From: Psococerastis gibbosa
Taxonomy: Eukaryota > Arthropoda > Insecta > Psocodea > Psocidae
Assembly: GCA_963971405.1 (NCBI GenBank)
Contig: OZ020484.1
Span: 34,246,770-34,310,769, forward strand
Direction of reading: 5' to 3'
DNA length: 64,000 bases
Part shown: piece after piece, positions 21,610-32,890 of the stretch
Position numbering within the stretch: position 1 is the stretch's first letter
How the letters are laid out: every line of letters begins with the position of its first letter
Made by a program: the position numbers and the translations under genes
Notes under the pieces: generated by a model
Seen by the model: the letters and a program-made list of their open reading frames with translations, nothing else
What the model was told of the DNA's origin: nothing
Database searches by the model: none

Positions 21610-21810
21610 CTTGTCCATTATCGCTTGCAGCCGGTTTATGTTGTCATCGAGGACGCATACAAGTTTGCCAATAATGGGCAAAAATCCATACGGAAACGAT
21701 ATATTTAATGTCCAAAACCCACGGGGTCGTTTAAATTGGACAAGAGACCAATGGGCCAATTTAAGTAAGCTTAGGTTCCTAAAAAATTCCTTCAGGACAT
21801 TATTATTTTG
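21610..21810. repeat. Dispersed repeat family R3, copy 2
   Basis: Diverged partner of 7300-7456 in the same orientation. Unclassified. Confidence 0.5.
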
Positions 21811-22325
21811 TCTCTCTTAAAGAGAATTAGGACCCAACTATGTTCACTTGCTCATTAACAAATTTCACGATAAATAATGGTCATAGACATTTTAACATGT
21901 GCTTTGTTTTCCATTTTCTTTCCTCTCTATTGCACAACTCACGGGCTGAATAGCCTCTTTTCTCTGAACGGGACGTGAATATATTTTTTTTACATTCGCT
22001 TACCTCCATGCCCAAAATGTTCGGCTGAAAGTGGCAGCAATTGCGGAAGTAGTGAACCTCTGTTCCTCACAACGGCAAGGAGTTCGAACATAGTCACGGG
22101 CCCAATCGCGTAATCAATTGGCAGACATTGTAGACAACCAGCACGTACGGACGACTACGAAGCTGCTGGAAGGACTGATTAGAAGCCAACAACGAGAATG
22201 TGGAGCGTTGTGATGAGTGTTATCGAGCATGCTAAAGCCCGTCGAATGCCGTTGAGCTGGAAGTCGAAGGCAAGTCAGCATGCACCTGAAAAAATATATA
22301 ATAATAACAAAAATAACTAAATAAT
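21811..22325. other. No gene recognised
   Basis: Mixed-composition DNA with no convincing frame. 22080-22280 is less AT-rich than its neighbours, but has no splice-bounded open frame that I can support. Confidence 0.35.
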
Positions 22326-22584
22326 TGCGGGTATTCCACCGGCGATTTTACTTCAAATTTGATTTTGTCATTGACGTTTGTTTTGTTTTAAGGAGACTAT
22401 TATGTAGATACTTAACTTATCTATTATAAAATAAGTTATAATATGGTAGATACATTCATGATGTCTGCTACCATATTATAACTTAATTTATAATATTAAG
22501 TTAAGTATTATAGTCTCCTTAAAACAAAACAAACGTCAATGACAAAATCAAATTTGAAATAAAATCGCCGGTGGAATAGACGCG
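22326..22584. mobile_element. Palindromic MITE (family M-CCGGCG), copy 1
   Basis: A near-perfect palindrome: tattccaccggcgatttta at the left returns as its complement at the right, and arms of about 110 bases (including gacgtttgttttgttttaag) pair almost completely. A second, longer copy lies at 27250-27642. Non-coding; a strong hairpin if single-stranded. Confidence 0.85.
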
Positions 22585-23989
22585 TAAGACCCGAAATTAT
22601 TGCCCATTAATTATAGGCCTACGTTCCAAACCTGTAAAGATGATGTGGTCAGATGAAGAATTAATACAATAGAAAATGCAAGCTTTACTAAAAAAACAGC
22701 CTAGTTTACCCGACTGATTTACTAATTCTAAAAAATTCGATCAATGTTCAATGTTATTTCAGTTTTTTTTTTAAAAGTAATAATAAGCCAATTATTTGAG
22801 GGGAAAAAATTTGAATTTACTGTGAAAGCTTCTATTTTTTTGAGAATTTTCATGTCATTGTGGTTGTGGAAGGAAGAATTAAATAATTTCTACATATTGG
22901 CTAGCTCATTCTATGTTTACTTAATATTTTAAAATGCCGTGGCTCCATAGCGTAGGCCTACCTACCTAATGGTTTTTAGTATCACTAATGCATTAAGTGT
23001 ATTGAAGTAGGTAGGCCTACGCATTTTTAAAACCATACTAGAACATGGTTGTCAAGCTTACAACTGTCATACATTGTGCCAATGGTAAGCATGTCTCAAC
23101 TTTTAACAAATGGGAATTCGCAACGACGCGACGGCATGCAGCACCAGCTTGTAAAATTCATAACGAAACAATAATACTGTCTGAAAAATAGAATTAGAAG
23201 ACGTTGGACACAACAAAAGTAGGCCTATCCATAAACAAGTCATTAAAAATCCCCTGCATCAGCGCCCCCCCCCCCCCATCCCAAATTAAATTCCTGGTTA
23301 CGGGCCTGGTCTGCATCTATTGAAAAACCTAAAGAAAGAAGAGGCCTGGTGAGTGACCGAGAGGCGAGAAGCGAGAGCACTAGAGGGGGGTCGTTCTTAC
23401 TGGAGCCGTTCTCTTGAGGTAGGAACTAGTTACAACGGCTCCCGGATAAAAAATAGTAGGCTGTTGAGGAACGTAATGCAAAATGGATATCCGTTGCGTG
23501 GAAATGTGGAATGGAAGAAGTTTTTACTCCACGGAAAATTAGTAACACCTGTTTATGTTAATATTTTTTACTTATTTTTACATAAGCTAACCATTGGCAA
23601 ACTGGTTCCTAGAGAGTATGTATGGGCACGATTAGGTACTAGTCACCAGTATTGGGATTGAGCCTAAGCCAGGAACTGGTTCCTAAAAGGTTATTCATAC
23701 TAAGTTATTCTTGAGTCACTGGAACTGGTAACGCAAGCTCCTGAAAAAAAAACAAGAACGGCACACCTCTACCACCCACACCACTGACCTTGGGAGCGAG
23801 TCTACGAGAAGGGCTCGACTGTGCGACCAACCAAAACCCGCTCAGCGCTTCAAGTCCTATCCTGTATCCACTCCGGGCGCTACTGTGAGCGGAGTGAGCG
23901 GATGTCGGTGTGGTGAAAAATAAATGACTTCACCAGCTTATGCATGCATCAATCACAATAATAAATAAATATAATTAAGTAAGTAAATT
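22585..23989. other. No gene recognised; small hairpin and MITE end fragment
   Basis: A perfect 16-bp inverted repeat (gcgtaggcctacctac at about 22950 and its complement at 23007-23022) encloses about 40 bases. A C-run and cctggttacgggcctg near 23262-23310 resemble the right end of the CACGTAGCC MITE family. A 102-codon frame at 23353-23661 is not recognisable. Confidence 0.45.
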
Positions 23990-24235
23990 CGTGTCGGGGT
24001 GGTACTACCCGTGGTACAGGAATTTTCAGGTTGCATCAACAGCCTCCTGTTTAACCTATCGACAGTCAGGGAAGACTGCCGGGACCGCCGGCTTTACATG
24101 CCCTCCGAAGCATGGTAGTCAGAAGATAAATAATTGTACCGCTAGAAAATTTTGGCATTCGGGTGGGACTCGAACCAGTCACCTTCTGGATGATAGTCCG
24201 AGTCGTTACCTCTACGCCATTCTGACTAAATATAA
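23990..24235 (-). repeat. tRNA-derived SINE, related copy
   Basis: On the minus strand: box A TGGCGTAGAGGTAACG (about 24205-24220) and box B GGTTCGAGTCC (24167-24177) in tRNA-like spacing. The catgctt/cggagggcatgtaaagc body is shared with 5937-6168. The head is better preserved than in the other copies. Confidence 0.78.
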
Positions 24236-25408
24236 TATAATATAATACATTAAAAATAAATATAATTAATGACTAAACCCATCTAGCGGACACACTCAAA
24301 ATAGGAAGAGATGATGGCTGATTTAGGCTACATCCTCTCCCAAACATAATTACATTAAATATTTAAATCAATCTTTTTGGGAATGGGTTTGGACCGAAAT
24401 TAGAGGATAATAGGCCTATATAGAAAAAATATGGACTTGGCGGGTTCGAATCTAATTTCGGTTCCCTCTTCAACCAAAGTTAATTTAATATTAGTGTTAT
24501 GTCAGCATATATACGGTACCATACAATACAAAACCAATATAATGGTTTTGGAGCTAGGCTACTGTTACACTTGCAGCTGACCAATCAATTACAGTTAATT
24601 TATTTATAGATCCTTTAAATACAGAAAATTGAACTATAAGTTACTGTTAGGCTTATTAAGAAGCTGAGGACCCTAGAATATTTCATTCGAAGCATTATTA
24701 ACAATGTTGCCATCGAGCATGCCAATGCTTTGTGACACTGAAAACTGCAAATGGGGAAGGCACAAATAGGTACTCGTAAGATACTAGATAGGAAACAGGC
24801 TATAAATCCTTTGAAGAGTTTAAACGGTGTCAGTGGCGTAAATAACTTCTGCTGCGCCCCCCCCCCCCGCAAGACCTTTGGTGCGCCCTACCTTGTGTTA
24901 TTATTTAATTATTCAGCATTATTTCATTATATATATATATATATATATTACACTACCGGTATTATAAACTATAATGCAATATAAAATATAAATATAGTCT
25001 ATAATATATTGTAGTATAAACTATTGTATAATTCAATGCGTTATGGCGAGGGGAAATATTAGGGGTTTGCAATAAACTGCTAAGATTCGGTAAGCTATGA
25101 ATTTCTTAAAGTTATTCATTTCGTTTTCAAAATTATGACCACATCATTTACATCTGTTACACATCACAACAAGTAAACATCGTAAAGTGAACCGAATGAT
25201 TGGCCGATTATTAAAATGTCATCTCCGGCAATCAGCAATGTTGTAATTTTAGACTTTAAATCACAACAGGAATCCGATAATAGAAATTGAAAATTCATGC
25301 ATCCTTTAGCGGTTGACTCTAAATAAAGAAAATAGAAATCGGCCTAACTAGTGCAGCCGAGACACAGCCTGGGTGTTGGGGATGATACGTTTGTTTTTGT
25401 TTGTAATA
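24236..25408. other. No gene recognised
   Basis: Contains cagtggcgtaaataac followed by a C-run at 24831-24870, which resembles the end of a hAT-type MITE, and a (TA)n tract at about 24930-24950. No supported coding frame. Confidence 0.4.
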
Positions 25409-25577
25409 AAAGGTTAATCACATATAAACAATTCAATGAATGTATCCGATTAACCTCTTCAATCGCCTCCCTAAGTAACCTAATATGCACTTGTGTCGAG
25501 TTACGACACGTCGCCGATCGCAAGGTATGTACAGACTTGCACAAGTACACACACGCTACCACTTTGCCACCCAAGTC
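25409..25577. repeat. Dispersed repeat family R2, copy 2
   Basis: Diverged copy of 3122-3290 in the same orientation. Confidence 0.7.
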
Positions 25578-26559
25578 CCTATTTTTCAAGAGTCCTCTAA
25601 TTTTTAATTAAATGCAAATAATCCCAGGGATAAATTTAAATTAACACTATGGACACGAATTCAACCGATTGATAGTCTATAAATCAAAAAGTGATAAATT
25701 TTGCTGGCTAAAAAATAAGGCGAGATTAGAATAGGAACCTTCAACACGTGGTACCTTTGTAGGACGAATTTTCCATTTTCCCGTAGGTCTAAGACAGCGA
25801 GAGGAAGTCAAGTTCGCTCATAATCCCCCATCACCTGTCAGGCTATCAGTTAACATTTCAACATAGAAAATTCGAAACTTTGGGCAAATTATAAATATTG
25901 ACAAGTGCGGTCCTTCAAGTTTACAGGGTAGGGTCAAATCACATTATTGGTTAGACTTATAGGCTATGTAGTTTCTGATATGACTAAACCTTCCTTTGCA
26001 GTGAATACCTCTAAACTTTGGAATTCCTTGACTGACGAAACGAGGATGGAGAGCAGTTTGGGGAGATTTAAGGCAGCCTGCCATCAATTTCTGGGAAATG
26101 ATGTGTGAGAGTAAATGAGTGAGTGCATGGATTTTTTCTTCTTCTTTTCTTATATTTGTTATCTTATTTTAGAGGAAATAATTTTTTTATAACTAATTTA
26201 ATGTAAACAAAAAATAGTGCAGGTGAGCTATAAGACTGCCTAGCTCTTCGGGGCTAAAGCTCGCCTGAAATTTCATTTCATTTCATTTCATTAAAGGTTT
26301 AAGGCCTACTACGGATTAATAAAATACAAAATATGAAAACTTTCGAGTGTAGACTGTACAGGGAAGTACTCCATTAAGTAATACAACAATTAATAATGTA
26401 ATAAAATAATAATCTAATAAAAGAAATATACCGTACCCATTTCATTAGCAAAAAATAAATTTATCGTCATTCATATAAAGAGAGAAGTCTAAAGGAGTCT
26501 TTTCCACACACAAGGGAGAAGCTTATACCCTAAGGTTACATCACAAAAGTTGCATCACT
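25578..26559. other. No gene recognised
   Basis: AT-rich. 26000-26290 contains a short tatttcatttc-type pentamer tract at 26268-26295. No frame with splice support. Confidence 0.4.
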
Positions 26560-26731
26560 TGACTGAAGAATGCTCCTGAGCCGCTATCAACAGGCAGGGA
26601 AGCCCTCCGCCGGATATTTTGCGGGGAGGCGCAATCAGCGGCAGCGCTCTTGTGCTCCACTCAGTCGCCCCCACCGCCTGATACAACACGTATATCTCCA
26701 ACATTGCCCCATGTGTTACTAAACTTTTGCG
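26560..26731 (+). promoter_or_regulatory. CpG-richer 5' region of the first InaF gene
   Basis: GC and CpG density rise sharply here (ccgccggatattttgcgg, gcaatcagcggcagcgc) immediately before the ATG at 26732. That fits a 5' UTR/core promoter in AT-rich animal DNA. No TATA box is evident. Inference from composition and position only. Confidence 0.4.
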
Positions 26732-26839
26732 ATGTCGAGTGAGGAAGAACAATCGCCACCACGGTCCAGTGCTGGAAGTCCTGTGCCTGCCAAGAAGGAA
26801 GCGAGCGAGGCTACAAAGAAAATTATAAGAGTTTTAACG
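26732..26839 (+). CDS. InaF-motif protein 1, exon 1
   Basis: This exon encodes 36 residues from the ATG at 26732: an acidic, Ser/Pro-rich N-terminus (MSSEEEQSPPRSS...) followed by a basic stretch (KKIIRVLT) that leads into the membrane segment. The donor acg|gtaagt is consensus, phase 0. InaF-motif proteins are small single-span membrane proteins; in Drosophila inaF is needed for normal TRP-channel function in photoreceptors. The function of this copy is inferred from the family only. Confidence 0.75.
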
Positions 26840-27081
26840 GTAAGTACTGTCTGAATAGTCAGTTTTCGTATACACCTCGGCTGATAAGGGCGTATTTGAA
26901 TTAAACGTCCGGTAATGCAGAGAGTTCAATTTTGGCAAGCGCTTCGATTACCTAGTTGTCGCAAACTCGGAACCTACCAGTTTTTGGAAACAAAACCGCT
27001 TGTTGTACTATGTTATGGATCGATCACCTTTATCATAAACATGGAGCTGTTTCAACATTAGCATTTGTACTGTGTTTACAG

Positions 27082-27249
27082 GTGCTAGCATACTTATCGT
27101 CAGTGTCAATGGCTGCAATTATGCTGTCCCTTTATTACATATTTTTGTGGCAACCAACACCCGTACCTGCCAAAAGTGTGCAGCCCGCCGCAGAAGCAGC
27201 AGCTTATGCCATTGTGCCTAATCTCGCGAAATTCCCAAGTAAGTCTTAA
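27082..27249 (+). CDS. InaF-motif protein 1, exon 2 (InaF motif)
   Basis: After a tttacag acceptor, the exon continues in phase with exon 1 and encodes the core InaF motif: LAYLSSVSMAAIMLSLYYIF then LWQP, a single predicted transmembrane helix at residues about 37-61. Two outcomes are possible. Read-through gives a TAA at 27247-27249 and a 91-aa protein. Alternatively the consensus donor cccaa|gtaagt at 27238/27239 is used, leaving one extra base (phase 1), the same phase as the second InaF gene. No third exon of its own was found before 33900. A palindromic MITE begins about 12 bases beyond the donor. Family assignment is firm; the 3' structure is not. Confidence 0.75.
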   Translation: MLAYLSSVSMAAIMLSLYYIFLWQPTPVPAKSVQPAAEAAAYAIVPNLAKFPSKS

Positions 27250-27642
27250 AAGGCGATTTTACTTCATATTTGATTTTGTCATTGACGTTTGTTTTGTTTT
27301 AAGGAGACTATTATGTAGATACTTAACTTATCCATTTTAAATTAAGTTATAATAATTATAATTCGTGTATTTATAAAAAAAAAACATTACAATTTTTTCT
27401 AAAAATCGGTGCCAAAAAGGCGCGTTGGAATCACCGCACAATTTACTACACCGTTAATAGTACTTGTATACAATATGGTAGAAGACGTCAAATGTGATTG
27501 TGATTAAAAAGAGTCTGCTACCATATTATAACTTAATTTATAATAGATAAGTTAAGTATCTACATAATAGTCTCATTAAAACAAAACAAACGTCAATGAA
27601 AAAATCAAATATGAAGTAAAATCGCCAGTGGAATAGCCGCCT
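27250..27642. mobile_element. Palindromic MITE (family M-CCGGCG), copy 2
   Basis: The arms match 22326-22584 (gattttgtcattgacgtttg and complement). The centre is longer, and the right end gtggaatagccgcc is intact while the left terminal bases are missing. It abuts the InaF exon donor. Confidence 0.85.
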
Positions 27643-28318
27643 AAAACGTTTGTAGTTGTTTTATGCTTGCAAACCGAGTATCAAAATAGCCAGAAGCGTT
27701 ACCTCATATGATATTGAAGTAAAAAAAATAGAAAATCGAGTAGTACCAGAGCAATAGGCTCAAACCCGTAATTCACCCCTTGACCCATTTTAAGTCAAAG
27801 TCCAGTACAAATAGGCCTGCAGTGCATAAGTTACAATGCTGCTACATGGTACTTGGTAATAAGCTCAACATCGGAGATCCCACACATAAAAATGCTATGA
27901 AGCAAGAGACGAAAATAGGAAAAGCCAGCAATAAATCTATCGAAAACTCTTTTGATCAATTGTAAAAACCGCGAAGATGATAGAAATAACAAACGTCTCA
28001 GTGAAAGCCAAATTGAATAAACATTATCGTAATACGAACACTATTCAAGTGTAATACTTGCCGCACCATCACCATCGTGCAAGTCCTCATTTCTTAAGAG
28101 CAACCAAATCCATAACTTGGATTTCACGCTACATCAATGGTTCACTACATTGGAACACCATCAACTCAGCCAAGTAACCAATGATTATGTATCAAACATT
28201 TGAGAATCAGGAAGTTATAATAGTTTACAAAGTAAAATACTATATTGTATTAGTCTACGTCAACATACACAGCGGACAACGCATTGGTTTCTTACAGAAA
28301 ATTATTGCTTTCCAATTT
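27643..28318. other. No gene recognised (within the InaF interval)
   Basis: A 61-codon plus-strand frame at 27780-27965 (Lys/Asn/Ser-rich) could be examined as a terminal exon, but shows no similarity to the C-terminal exon of the second InaF gene. Left unassigned. Confidence 0.35.
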
Positions 28319-28905
28319 ATACGTAGTATAAGGAAAGCTTTGTGGCGGTCGAAATTTTCGATCCCGAGATTTCAACGGATTTACACGCTTTGAGGTCCCA
28401 GGAACTTAAAAAAGTGGTTTTTACGAAATGTCTGTCTGTCTGTCGTTCTGTCTGTCTGTCTGTCTGTGCGTCGATTTTCGGGCAAACTGCTCGGTCGATT
28501 TTGATGAAATTTGGCATGTAGGTTCACAAAAATCATACCTCGGGACATTTTTTTTTTATTTGGGGCTAACTCAATTTGGGGGGGTTTTATTCTCAAAAAA
28601 CTCCAAAAAAACGTCTAAAAAAATTATTTCCCAAAAATGGCTCCAACGATTTATTTTAAATTCGCATATATTGTAGTTGTTATTAATGTTGATAAAATAA
28701 GGGGGGTCGCTTGCCCCTTGATAGTTTGCTTCTGGGGGTAAAAAAATAAAAATAACTAAATTTTCATGAAAAATGACTAAAAAATAATTTTTCTGCGAAA
28801 CCTTTCTATCGATGATTCTACTTTCAGGTATGTTTTAGGTGTAAAATTGAGTAACGAAACTGGACAGGTTGCTTTCCCAGAAAAGTATTTGGTTTTGTAC
28901 AAAAA
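28319..28905 (-). repeat. Dispersed repeat family R1, near full-length
   Basis: Runs from tacgtagtataagg to near ttggttttgtac. It includes a (TGTC)n tract at 28430-28467, the ttttgatgaaatttggcatgt segment and the tctatcgatgattcta segment shared with the copies at 42295, 45045 and 55712. No conserved frame. Confidence 0.78.
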
Positions 28906-29704
28906 AATGTTTTTTTTTTTTAAATGATATAGAAAATTCACACTCAAATGCATTGCGTGCCCTGCCAGTATTGCTGTGGTCTGACCTATCTAGAATTTAC
29001 CTCACCTCCAGTGACGTCAGGTGGACAACCCCCCCCCCCCCCCCCCGAGATGCCTGCAATTTAACTATAGGAAAATTATTTACCATGAAATTACTCATTT
29101 TCTCTGGCTACTACTTGATAAATTGAAAAGCATGTTCGAGTAAACTCGGACCGGTTCTTTCATATGGAGTGCTGATACTTTGGGATAAAGTAAGATACAC
29201 AAATTTGTAAGTAATATGAACTGATAAGTTGCCTACATGAAGTAGGTATTTAAATCTCACGATGAAAGACACATTGCAAATACCATCCCAATAAGGTTAT
29301 AAATATTCTGAGGACAATCTGAGCGAACCAACTTCGAAGGAATCTCATATTTCAACAGATGACAAGATTGTGGACAATTATATCGGAAAACGTTAAGTCT
29401 CCTCTTCCATATGGTTTTCCATCATATGCTCTACCTCAAGAATAAGTCGCCCACTTTACAAGCTGCCGGCAACACGTTGCCTGACTTGGTTAGGCCTATC
29501 GCATCGTGAAAGAGCTCACAAGAAATAGTTCATTAGTCTCATTTATTCCTAAGTAAAGTAACTTATTTAGTGCAAGAAATAAATAGTCAATGCTTACAAA
29601 AACTACAGTATGTATAATCAGGTATTAGGCGGAAAAATGTTCCTATTCTGTCGAGTCTTGAACCTCGACCTTTTATTTCATAGTCCAGTGCCCACCAACA
29701 ATTA
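28906..29704. other. No gene recognised
   Basis: Contains a poly-C run at 29029-29046. Otherwise AT-rich without supported features. Confidence 0.4.
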
Positions 29705-29712
29705 CAATAGAC

Positions 29713-30017
29713 CAGGGGTTCCCAACCTGTGGTCCACAGACATACAGTATATCAGGTGGTCCCCGGGTCAAAGTAAGAAATAAGAAAGTAAGTTATTGGA
29801 AATTTGAAATAAAATACAGTAAGTCTTGGCACTGAACTACAAAATCCGCCCGATACCAGTTCTAAACATTTAATCAAATATTAGCACGCAATTGTAGGCA
29901 CAAGCTATTTGATCTTGGTCCTAGAATTTTACGATTTTCTTATCACAGTCATGGGGGTCCACGGAAAATCATAAATTAATCTAGTGGTCCACGGACAAAA
30001 AAGTTTGGGAACCCCTA
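29713..30017. mobile_element. hAT-like MITE (CAGGGGTTCCCAAC family)
   Basis: The left end CAGGGGTTCCCAACCTGTGG and the right end GTTTGGGAACCCCTA are inverted copies with the classic hAT-type terminus. Flanks caatagac (29705-29712) and gaatagac (30018-30025) match at 7 of 8. Non-coding. Confidence 0.85.
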
Positions 30018-30589
30018 GAATAGACAATGCCGGTCCCAATAGAATCAACCATAAACATTACAGATTGAAGAAATGTCGTAAAGAATACCAGCAATGGGAA
30101 AGGCTCAAAGACATATGCGATAAAATAAAATTGTGCAGGGAGAAAAATGAGATAATAAAAACTCGCCAGATACTGTATGCTCCATAGGCGCCTCATCACG
30201 TATAGGACGAAAGTAAATGCAGCTATAAAAGGAGAATGAAATGGCTACGTTATATAACTTTGCTGCTGTCGCAACCAGCTTACTCAAATTGAGTACGATG
30301 GAAAGGGCACTTAGAAAGCTTCTCAACTTTGACCTACTTGCATGAGCCAATTAACTTCAACCTACCGATTTTTCTCTAAAATATATATTGAGTACACAAT
30401 ATATATTTTTCACGTCTTTCACCTAATGATATAAATTGCAATGATTGAGCATTGGCTAATCATGAGGTAAATTATGTAGCTTCATGTTTCTCTGCCACAG
30501 AAAGTTTACTAACGTGGCCCACAATTAACTTGAAACAAACAATAAATAAGTGTTAATAGGCTATACAATAAAATTGTTTAAGTTGTTCG
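30018..30589. other. No gene recognised
   Basis: A Lys/Arg-rich plus-strand frame to 30187 (KKCRKEYQQWERLKDICDK...) could be coding-derived, but matches no family I can name. The 29713-30017 MITE breaks it at its start. Confidence 0.3.
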
Positions 30590-30597
30590 TCCTTGTA

Positions 30598-31540
30598 TGA
30601 GTCTGAGTGCTGGGCTTTACGAAAGTGGGAGAAAAATATGATTCACGCAGCACAAATGCAAATGCTAAGAAGATCCTGCGGTGTAACGCTGAGAGAACAA
30701 CGTAGAAACTAAGATATACTGTAAAGCGTATTTCTTTTGCCTACGATTGTCAAATTTTTACTAGAAAATGCTACAATCGTCATTTCATTGGACCAAAATG
30801 GGCGGAGCTTGTAAATTGTTTTCCCCGTTTAACCCTATTTCGAGTTTACGATTGTAAAATATTTTATCAACCTCGGGGAGGTTAGTAAAAAAATTTACTT
30901 TTGTAATATTTTTGTTTTTGTTGACGTTTTGATCATTGAATTCAACAGGTTGAGGTTATGTTTTGCGATTTGTGGTGTGTACCGTGTGTAGATGTCGTAT
31001 TTTTGTTGTTGTTTTTACTGAGTTATACGGATTTAATCAAATAAAAGAATGGAGGAAGAGAAAACTTAGAACTGAAAAAAAATGTATAGCTTGGCGGGTG
31101 AATATAAAACAAATAACAAAAGCATATTGTCTTCTGCTTCAGAATTTACTTTTCTCATTTCATTGCACAAAATGTGAGTAAATTGAAAACGAGCTCTGAT
31201 TGGTCACAAATATTTACTCACATTTTACGATCGTAGGCAAAAGAAATACGCCTATAGGCTAAGGCATGAGATGAGAACCCGTGACGTCCAAGAGAAACTT
31301 AGAGAAAAGCGGCTGAACTGGTGGGGACACATACTCCGTAGAGACGTAATGAGTAATGAACCGGGCGATACAAGGAAGAAGACCAGCAGAGGGCCAAAAA
31401 TTACACTGAAAAGAAAGATCGCCGGAGATATGACAAGTTCTCTCAACCAAGGACGCACACAACAGAACTCCGTGGAAACGCTGCTGTCTTGCCGCCGACC
31501 CTCCATGAGGATAAGGCGCGGTAATAGTAAAAATTAATAT
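30598..31540 (+). pseudogene. RTE/related LINE reverse transcriptase C-terminus, split by a MITE
   Basis: The first part (30598-30715) reads like the region after the RT palm in RTE-like LINEs (ESECWALRK, then QMQMLRRSCGVTLREQRRN). The second part (31256-31500) continues with the KLREKRLNWWGHILRRD motif and KTSRGPKITLKRK. The two are separated by a roughly 530-bp inverted-repeat element, and stops are present. A relic on the strand opposite to the RTE copy at 38057-39482. Confidence 0.75.
30719..31257. mobile_element. MITE inserted in a LINE relic
   Basis: The terminal inverted repeats gcgtatttcttttgcctacgat (from 30726) and their complement (to 31251) are 22 bp and perfect. Less exact bases outside them may belong to the TIR or to a degraded target duplication. 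No transposase frame is recognisable. Confidence 0.75.
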
Positions 31541-31544
31541 AATT

Positions 31545-31630
31545 ACAAAGGCTTTCACGGCCTGACGTCTGATGTTAAAGCAGTCCGGGCTGATCGACCA
31601 CGACCCATCAGTCCGGATTCTACAGCTTCA
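31545..31630. repeat. Dispersed repeat family R4, fragment
   Basis: Shares caaaggctttcacggcctga and the cgggctgat...cgacca order with 41984-42190 (caaaggcttccacggcctga, cgggctgatgggcc). Unclassified. Confidence 0.55.
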
Positions 31631-32189
31631 TTAATAAAAAGTTTTATTGCAACGTGTTTTATAAACAATAGTTAGTAAACACCAAATAAATATTTAAAAA
31701 CATGTATCTTCTCATAGCAGTGAGATGTACCCTTTGTGAATATGGCAGTTCTACGGTGGGGGGGGGGGGGGAGACTTTCCAGGCACACACGCCTCAAACA
31801 AATTCTAGTAATCTCTTAGCCACTAATCTTACTCTACCACTATCTAAGACCTTAGCACCTTGTATCGGCCGGGAAGAAAGACAAAAATATCACCTGGAAT
31901 AAGGATTAAGACCTTCTTCTATACGTCTGCAAATGCGGGTCTTCGCCCCGAAATTACCACCGCACATGCTGGTGCCCTCCAGCTGAAGGTTTTCGTCATC
32001 AAAGCGGAGAAAGTTTTGTTCGTCCGCTCAACTTTAAACGCTCTCGGTGCCGTTTTGTACAACCTAATCAAAAATTGTACGCCGAAACCAAGCCGCGGTG
32101 GGGGTTATAGTGCCTAATCAAGAAAAACTATTAATATTCACCTAACGTTACCCTCTCGGAAGGTGTAGCCGCTGGATTTGTGCTATAAA

Positions 32190-32228
<39 letters not shown>

Positions 32229-32829
32229 TTGATGTCATGCTAAAAACAAAATTCGTTAAGTCCACCCTGAAAGTTTGAAACAACTTAACACTAAACTACT
32301 AAGTGTCGAAAACATAATTTTCTAATTTTTTATTAGTAAAAGTCAACTATTCTCATTGCCTGTAGTCAAAACAATAGTCTCACAAAGACTAGCCGCACAG
32401 CATCAATGTTTTGTGGTAAAAGTAAGGCGGGTGTGGGGATCTTTGCCCCGTGTGGGTCTTTTTGTTTTGGAAACTAGCGTATGGTGGGATCGATGTTTTC
32501 GAGAAATCATAAAAAAAAACTAAAAATCGCTTCAAACTTCTTAGCAATAAGGCAAAAATAGATGTTCCAGGAAAATACTCTGTCAGAACAGTTCAGAACT
32601 AACTGTGTTCACCGACTCCCAAACATATATGTGAAGAAATTATGACTACTACAAGACATTTTTTGTACGATAATTGTTAAGAAAGCTTGACGTAAAGTAC
32701 GACAAATGCATGCAAAGACAATCGTGTAGAATTAAGCCTGCAGGCAAACAGACAGGCGCACAAGAAGCGTTGTGATTGGCTGGAAATTATTCCATATTCC
32801 AACGAAAATGACACTCGAAAATACATTTT
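31631..32829. other. No gene recognised; TAA microsatellite
   Basis: A (TAA)n microsatellite of about 12 units lies at 32192-32228. 31860-32117 is open on the plus strand for 85 codons with higher GC, but I recognise no domain. A poly-G run sits at 31758-31770. Confidence 0.45.
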
Positions 32830-32890
32830 CCCCAATAGGGTTCAAACCGCCCACCTTGTGGAAACATCTGCGACCTCTGGACCATATATC
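32830..32890 (-). repeat. tRNA-like sequence (pol III box A/B), SINE or tRNA relic
   Basis: On the minus strand box A TGGTCCAGAGGT (about 32873-32884) and box B GGTTTGAACCC (about 32838-32848) sit at tRNA-like spacing. No clear cloverleaf acceptor stem, so more likely a SINE head than a working tRNA gene. Confidence 0.5.

Noticed and set aside
24167-24220. Functional tRNA gene
   Set aside because: Boxes A and B are good, but the sequence continues into a repeated non-tRNA body shared with other SINE copies, with no complementary acceptor stem.
27780-27965. Terminal exon of InaF gene 1
   Set aside because: Phase and length are possible, but the sequence has nothing in common with the tail of the second InaF gene and no strong acceptor.
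28428-28470. CRISPR-like or minisatellite array at the TGTC tract
   Set aside because: It is a simple tetranucleotide run inside an R1 repeat; no spacers.
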